A DNA stretch of 64,000 bases from Crossaster papposus. Taxonomy: Eukaryota; Echinodermata; Asteroidea; Velatida; Solasteridae. Below are positions 26,401 through 35,400 of this stretch, in pieces. Position 1 is the first letter of the stretch. Every line of letters starts with the position of its first letter. The translations under genes and the position numbers were made by a program. The stretch covers positions 496,001-560,000 of the forward strand of contig JBAIAA010000673.1 of the NCBI GenBank assembly GCA_037893245.1, in the 5' to 3' direction. The notes under the pieces are model-generated. The model saw only the letters and a program-made list of their open reading frames with translations. It was not told the DNA's origin and did no database searches.

Positions 26401-29400
26401 GTTTAACTTTGAATTCTCCAGACCAAAGACACTGTTGCTATATCACGTGATTCGGGGCAAGCCCTACGCTAGCAACACCCGGCTCTGGAATGGTGTCTTT
26501 TTGCCATTCTCACCCATTGTGAACGATGTACTGGTGCTGAATGTCTGTTATGTAACTATGCAAGAGCTTGCCCCCGAATCATGTGATATAGCAACAGTGT
26601 CTTTGGTCTGGATAGTTCAAAGGTAAAATGTGCCAAGCTGTGTGCTCTTGTATCGTTTTACGATCGAGGATCGAAACACAAATAAGAACAAAGGGATTAG
26701 AGAATCCTCGAAGGACGGTTTCCTTGTCCGAATTCGGTCCTCGATCGTTGGGGCAAGCGCTAAGTAATGGGGTTAGGGTATAGTAAAGAAACAAAGGAAA
26801 ACACAATATCGATCCTCGGTCGTTATGTGGTTCACGACTGTGTGAGCAAGTCAGTGTACCAGATGTTATTCAAATTTAACCCGGGGTCACGTGCACATGG
26901 CTTAGTGCATGAGTCCTCTATGATTACCGATGGCGGATATGATTAGTTGCTCTGCCGGCAGAGATGTACTCTCCTCTTCATAACACTCCTTGTTGATGAA
27001 TCTTAGATGTGTGATCGTTACATCTACAAATAATAATAAATAAAAATACAAAAACAGAATGAAAAATCACTTGCACTCCATCTGCAACTAAAGCCCTGTT
27101 CGCACTGGACTTTTTTTGATAAAACTTACCGAGACGATGGGTACTTTTCCCATTTTAAGTCCAGTGCGGACAGCCTAGGACGTTTTCCTCTCAATTACTT
27201 TTTCAGAGTCCAGTGGTTACTTTTACCGGCCAACTGCTGCCCGGGAAAAGTACAGTGGACATACTCAAACACCCAAAGCCCTTTTAGTTTTACATGTGAC
27301 CTGCTCCCACAAAATCAGAGTAAAGTTGACATTTTTATATTTTGAGATATTGGTATTTCCAGATTCCTTGAATTCTTAGCTTTAAAATGATATATAAATT
27401 ATTGGGTAGGGTATTAATGCCGCGTTTTTTTATGGGAGAATACGATCATTTTATCATGATATTTTCATAATTTTGATACATTTTACTTCTTGGGTACGTT
27501 CAGTAAAATCAAATTTAGATTTTTTGGGCTAATCTTTTGCAAAAAATACTTGGTAGTTCGAAAGAAAACATATGTGGGAATTGAATCATGCCATAACCCA
27601 AAAAAAAATTCCCCACTGTCAAATCTGCTATTTTCAATCATAACTCAATATAGCATAGCGCGACTTTACGCCGTTTTTGTGGGAGCAGGTCACATATGAC
27701 AGTGTGTAACACTGTTATACAAAAATATTCAATGAGATTTCCTTCTCAGAGTTGTGAAACAAACAAGTAGGAAAAAGTAGGAATTTTAACAACAAAAAAT
27801 AGAAAAAGTTGGAGCAAGGTGAAGAACAAAAATTGAAGTTTAAGATAACTTAAAAGTAAGGGTTGGAACTTGCATTTGTCCTTGTTGCCGAGGTCCACGC
27901 AGCACTGAACGTGGAGGGACGGCAGGTAGTCTGTGTCAATGCACACTTTGTCTGTCGAGGGGTGAACCGGTCAAGAAAAATTTGGTTTCATTCCGAGAAA
28001 CGAGACACAATTTTATCAATGAATATTATAAAGGCAAAGTCTAGGATTGATTAGGGCTGTCCCGAATGTATCGAATATTGGATCATCAACCGAATATTCG
28101 ATCATCAACCGAATATTCGATCATCAACCGAATATTGGATCATCAACCGAATATTGGATCATCAACCGAATATTGGATCATCAACCGAATATTGGATCAT
28201 CAACCGAATATTCGATCAACCGAATATTCGATCATCAACCGAATATTCGATCATCAACCGAATATTGGATCATCAACCGAATATTGGATCATCAACCAAA
28301 TATTGGATCATCAACCAAATATTGGATCATCAACCAAATATTGGATCATCAACCAAATATTGGATCATCAGTGATGTGGCGCCTTAGGTTGCACTCAATA
28401 ATAATTGCTCTGTATTTTTACATACATTTAGCCTGCTATTTCTTTGAAAGTTGTGAAAAGTTTGTGACCAGTAGTTTTGTGAATGTATCAGGATGCTACT
28501 AGACAATTTTAGGAACATTTGATCACTTAGTTCATTGGATATTAGCCAGTTAAAATCTACATGCTGAGTATATGTACTGAGTATATGTACAGAGCTATGA
28601 TCCTCCATGTTTATACTACATGTACATATGTGTATGGTTGACTGACTTCCCATTGTGGAGTGAACTGAACTATTGTGTGCAGCTAGTGCCCTATTCACCA
28701 CGACATGCACTGTGAGCAAGCTGAATGGCTCTGACTGAATGCAGATAATTGCCATGGGGAACCCCAACTTAACTTCCCCTTTTATGTTGCTACTAGCAAT
28801 GGCAATCTTATGTGATGTACTGTCACTGCAGCAATATAGCAATGAGGACCTTCTGAGAAGTATTGCACCGGCCGGTGGCTACCGGCTTCCTCCAGACTTA
28901 TATCAGAGGGTGAGGAACCTGGGAATTTGCTCCACAAGACCGACCCGGAGAGGCCGAAGATCTTGGGAAAAGCAGCAGAGGCCCATCCCAGTCATCACAC
29001 ATGTGAGGAAAGAGATCCCGACAGAGATGAGAAAGAGGCGCATTACTCATCCCTCTATCCTGAAACTCATACGGCTTGTTCCTGCAGCCAGTGGTCCCAA
29101 TGTCAATCCCACACGCGTTGGTCTTTGGAATGCGCAGTCAATGATGAATAAGCCCACTGAAATCTGTGACTTTATCTTGACTGAGAACCTTGATATTCTG
29201 GTGATCACAGAAGCGTGGCTCAGAGGAGATTGTCGCGACGGTCCCGTCTTAGCTGATATTCAAAACACTCTACAAGACTACCGTCTGTTGAAACTTCCTC
29301 GCAAAGGAAAGAAAGGAGGCGGAATTTGCATTATTCTACGCAGCGGTTTCACCACCAAGAAAAGAACTCGTACACACGAAACTTTTGAATGCCTCGAGGT

Positions 29401-32400
29401 AACAGCTGGTACTCCCAATCAAGACACGTTATCCTTGATTGGCATCTACAGACCACCTGCCAGAGGCCAGGGTATGACACACTTCTTTGCTGAATTCTCC
29501 ACCCTCCTCGAATCTGTTAGCTTACTGCAAAGCAAGCTGCTCATTTGTGGCGACTTCAACATCCATGTAGACAATCCATCAGACACTGATGCAAGAACAA
29601 TCTCGGACCTCCTTGACTCTGGAGGTCTGAAGCAGCTGATCTCCGAGCAAACGCACTCACGTGGACACATCCTTGACCTGCTGATTGTACGCGATGGTAC
29701 GGACTTCGTCGATAATGTGAGTGTCCATCATGCAATGCCATCAGACCATGCCGCTATTACGTTTACGGCAGCATTGGCACGTCCGTCTACGACCAGAAAG
29801 CAAGTCACCTTCCGCAAGCTCCAGAACATCGACTATGGGGAATTCAATGCTGACATTGAAAGCTCTTTTGCTGAATACGACAACCTCCCAGATATGGATG
29901 TCTCGCAGAAAGTTGATACGTACAACAATACTCTTGCTGCCACACTAGATAAACATGCACCAGTGATGCAAAAAGATGTCCAGTTGCGTCCACATGCACC
30001 ATGGTATGACGATGCCATAAGAAACCAAAAATAGAATATGCGTTCAAAAGAGCGAAAGTGGAGAAAGACAAAGACAACAATAGATGAGGAAATCATGAAA
30101 GAATCTCTCTCTGAATACCGATCTAAGCTGAAACAAGCTAAAGGAGCACATCACAGAGAAAAGATTTCCAATTGCAACACCAAGGAACTATTCTAGATTG
30201 TCGAAAGGATGACGGTTGAACGAAGTGACCAACGCCTTCCCTCTTATGACTCTGAGAAAGAGCTTGCAGAACGATTCTCAAACTTTTTTCACGACAAGGT
30301 CTTCCGACTACGAGAAATTAACGCCAACACTGACTACGAATCACCAAGTGACACAACAGACGGAAGTACGACGTGCAGTCTGCAGAAGTTTCGGCCCATT
30401 CCCAATGGTGAGGTGCGCTCCATCATTAGGTCAAAGACAATCAAATCCTGTTTGTCAGACCCCATTCCTGCTCATGTCTTCAGTAAATGCATTGACACCC
30501 TTCTTCCTGCCATCACCGACATAGCGAATCAGTCTCTTGAGCTGGGCATTTGTCCTGCTTCATTGAAGTCGGCATTGGTAACACCTACGCTAAAAAAGCC
30601 TAGTCTTGACCCAGATAACCTGAAGAACTTCCGTCCAATTTCCAATCTACCATTTCTCGCAAAAGTAATCGAGCGTATAGTTTGTCAGCAGTTGATGGCA
30701 TACTTCTCCGAAAACCAACTCTTGCCATCCAGACAGTCAGCCTACAGGCAGCACTATGGTGTCGAGACTGCTCTTGTGAGGGTTTACAACGACCTCCTCG
30801 TAACACTTGATAGCGGGAATGAAGCTGTGCTAATCTTATTAGACCTGACGGCTGCATTCGACACCATAGAACACCATTTGCTACTCTCACGATTAAAGGA
30901 ACGGTTTGGAGTAACAGGGGTAGCACTACGGTGGATTGCATCATACCTGTCAGAGAGAGAGCAAGTGGTCATCGTCGCAGGAGCTTCATCAGAGCCTTCG
31001 TTACTACAATGGGGTGTCCCTCAAGGCTCAGTTATAGGGCCGGTTCTCTTCATAGCTTACACTTCTCCAATCCAAGACATAATCAGCGCACATGGTTTCT
31101 CAACCATGCTGTATGCTGATGACACACAATTGTACGTCTCTATAAACTCAAACAGGAAATTTGTGATCGAGCGGCTAAAATGCTGTCTCCGAGAAGTTCG
31201 AGACTGGATGGCGAGCAACTATCTGGTTCTCAACGACAACAAGATGGAAGTTCTTCACCTATCTTCAAGATTCAGACAATGTCAGGAATTCCCCCCAATT
31301 ACATCAGGAAATAATCAGGTCCCCCCTTCTAAGTCGGTGCGAGATCTTGGTGTTGTTCTAGACAAACATTTGAATATGCAACCTCACGTAATAATAAGGT
31401 CTGCCGGAATGCCTCCCTAGCACTAAGGAAAATTGGCAGTATTCGTCCATACCTTAATAAGTCCAGCACTGAAGTTCTTGTACATGCTTTTGTCTCGTCT
31501 CTACTCGATAATTGTAATAGCCTTTTGGTAGGCCTTCCGGAAAAACAAGTACCAAAACTGCAAAGAATACAAAATTCAGCAGCGAGACTTGTTTCTAAAT
31601 CCCCCCGAAAAGAACACACCACACCAATTCTAAAAGAACTTCACTGGCTTCCAATTAAATTTCGTATCCGTTTCAAAATTATCCTACTTGTCTTCAATGC
31701 TATCCATGGTCTCGCACCGAGCTATCTCTCTGATCTTTTGTCTGTCTACACCCCAGCAAGATCCCTCCGATCATCAAACCAGCAGTTCCTTCGTGTACCC
31801 CCACAAAAAAAAAAAAATTACGGTGAACGCTCATTTTCTTTTATCGGCCCAACTTTCTGGAACTTGCTACCGTACGAAATTCGCTCCCAATCCAACCCCA
31901 ATAGCTTTAAAAAACAGCTTAAAACCTACCTATTCAAAGAGGCATATTTGTAAGTATGAATGGTACATGTATAACGTGCCATTGTTATACTTATACTTTA
32001 GTTGGTTGTTGAGATTGCAGCTACATTTTTGTTATGTTAACTATTGACCTATTTTGTAATTTAAGATGCACTTTGATTTGTACTCAGCAAAATTATGTTA
32101 TTTGTAGTATGTAGATATATAAGTTTAAATGTAAAATGTAAATTATAAGCCTTTGTCATGTAAAGCGCATTGAGAATTCCTCCGGTTTTGAAATGCGCTA
32201 TATAAGAAACATTTATTATTATTATTATTATCATCAACCGAATATTCGATCATCAACCGAATATTCGATCATCAACCGAATATTCGATCATCAACCGAAT
32301 ATTCGATCATCAACCGAATATTCGATCATCAACCGAATATTCGATCATCAACCGAATATTGGATCATCAACCGAATATTGGATCATCAACCGAATACTGG

Positions 32401-35400
32401 ATCATCAACCGAATATTGGATCATCAACCGAATATTGGATCATCAACCGAATATTCGATCATCAACCGAATATTCGATCATCAACCGAATATTCGATCAT
32501 CAACCGAATATTCGATCATCAACCGAATATTCGATCATCAACCGAATATTCGATCATCAACAAAAAAGGATACCCTCTTTCCAGCTGAGAATGACTTTGT
32601 AGACTTGGACGGGGCTCCGACAACTCCCGTCTGATGTAGCAATCAGGATGTCGCCAGCTAAACAAGAAAAACACAGACAGCTTGGATAGATGCAGGCATT
32701 GCAGGGAGTAATAGGCCGGGCGTTACAATAACAACAAGAACAACTGCTCGACGCCGGTTGAAATCGAATGCTGTTTTTCTTGCTTTTTGTAAAACTTCGG
32801 ACAGGTCAGTTAAACGATATTTACTATAAAATACAACCACCCCAAATTCACCCATTCATGATAATTCAAGCGATTCCCAATGGTGTATCCTACCTTTAAA
32901 GGTAGTATACACCATTCGCTTTTGCTGTAATTTTCAACAAGTTGATCGCTTAGCGGATTCATATTTTACAGTAAATATTATGACACTGACGTGTTTAAAG
33001 TTTTGTGAAAAAACAACTAGGGAAAAAATGCTATATTATTTGTGACTGGCTCTACAAAAAGGTGTATTATGTCGCAAAAAAAGAAATTGAGTTATATACA
33101 TGGTTGGAATGCCCAAAGCGTAAGCTTTCATTTAGTATATAATAGAGCCCCATAGCCCATCTCATTTTTGAGATATGACGTGTTTACATATTGATTACTT
33201 CCTTAAAGTTCAAATTACACAACTGAGAAAACAGGCTTTGAAATAGCCGGCTCTGTTGTACTACAACAGAACGATGTACACAAAATGGTATTTTTTCCCA
33301 CTTTATTCATCAAAATCAACATTGCTTTAAATGAAACCTTAAACTGTAGGTATTGAAGATGTCATTCATGACAAAAAATAAAAAACAAATTTTGATGAAC
33401 AGTTTACCCTCTCAACGTTGAGCGGGCTATTACATGATAGTGCATAACGCGACTTAATACACCTTTTTGTAGAGCCGGTCACATTTGTGAGGGGTTCTTG
33501 CAAAATGAGACGGAACTGGGCAGAAGTTGAAATGAGGGTTCTCAGGTAATAGAAAAGAAAATGAAATTCTCCTTACAATGCCATTTCTTTCACTTCCATC
33601 GGACATTCCGTTAACAAGTTTTGGCTGTCTAAAGTTTGCATTTATCAACATGTTGCAAAAGTAAATTGTTAAGAAAAAGGCCTTTGAAGTTTCAAGTTTT
33701 GTACATGTGATTATGAAAAATGGCAATCATTTTCTCTTAAAAACACCTTTTTACACTATTTTCATACTATTTCTTAACAAAATATAGTTAGTAGGCGTAC
33801 CAAAGATTACAAAAATCAATAAATCTGAAGAAAAAAAAAAATCACTAAATTTTCATTTATTTTGCGTTTTTCTCCACTATGCCCTGTGCCCAGTTCCGTC
33901 TCATTTTGCCGGAACGCTCACATTTTTCAGCCATAACTTACAGCTCGAGTATGCAATGTCGGCCAGCTCGGCGTGACACCGTGTGTTTCCTAGACACTCG
34001 GTCACTGTAGTGGTTTCTCCACCTCTCTTCAGAATCGTCACAGATACCTGCAACGATTCGCAACCATTATTATGCGATTCAAAATTGTAATCACTCGGTT
34101 TTACTCAAATAACCCTAACTCCCCACCCTTTTTTCTTCTTTATACACATAACTTGAATCCTGCAAAATCGTGCAATTCCAAAGTGTTAAAACTTCATTTA
34201 ACTTGAATCCTGCATATAACCCAATATTTATTACTGGTGACCACTGCCTGAATCCTGCAAAATCCTGCAGTGGGTTCGTCTTTGAGCTATAAAGCAGCCA
34301 AACATGGAACAAACAGCTGCTAAGTACCCTATTACAAGAAGGCAGATTTGTATTCGAGTCCCTGCGAGTCCCTGCAAGTCCATCACAAGTCCTTCAGTCT
34401 CAAGTCAAGTCACTAGCTATTCAGATGAACTGGTAACAAAAGCATTCCTTTGTCAATGTTCAACCAGTTACTTGCGACTGGCTTTATGAAAGGACTTGTG
34501 ACTGGACTTGTGACTGGACTTGTGACTGGACTTGTGACTGGACTTGTGACTGGACTTGTGACTGGACTTGTGACTGGACTTGTTACTGGACTTGTGACTG
34601 GACTTGTGACTGGACTTGTGACTGGACTTGTGACTGGACTTGTGACTGGACTTGTGACTGGACTTGTGACTGGACTTGTGAGTGGACTTGTGAGTGGACT
34701 TGTGAGTGGACTTGTGAGTGGACTTGTGAGTGGACTTGTGAGTGGACTTGTGACTAGACTTGTGACTGGACTTGTGAAAGGACTTGTGAAAGGACTTGTG
34801 AAAGGACTTGTGAAAGGACTTGCAGGGAATCGAATACAACACTGCAAAAAGGGTCTGCACACATGACCCTTTGAATGCAAACGTTTCCTATCCTTTTTTC
34901 AAATCAGTACTCCTCACCAGGCCTGTGGAGGTGACTGTGATCCACCCATTGGCAGGCTTAGTCCCCACCTGGGGCAAGGAAGGGGTGAAGCGAGACCGCG
35001 TGAATTTGTCCAACATGCTGGGAGAGTCAATGTTGTCAACGTTGTAGGAGATCTAAGGAAAAGACGAGAAAAACTGTTTAAGCCACACCTACTGACAGTG
35101 ACTCCACTGTACAAGCCACACCTACTGACAGTGACTCCACTGTACAAGCCACACCTACTGACAGTGACTCCACTGTACAAGCCACACCCACCGACTCCAC
35201 TGTATAAGCCACACCTACTGACAGTGACCCAACTGTTTAGGCCACACCTACTGACAGTGACCCAACCGTTTAAGCCACACCTACCGACAGTGACTCCACT
35301 GTACAAGCCACACCCACCGACTCCACTGTATAAGCCACACCTACTGACAGTGACCTAACCGTTTAAGCCACACCTACTGACAGTGACCCAACTGTTTAGG

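Noticed and set aside
28047-28502. Open frames of HQPNIGSSTEY-type repeats
   Set aside because: 19-bp minisatellite flanking the LINE.
34413-34880. Open frames of TSPV, GLVT and HKSS repeats on both strands
   Set aside because: 12-bp minisatellite in MED16 intron 4.
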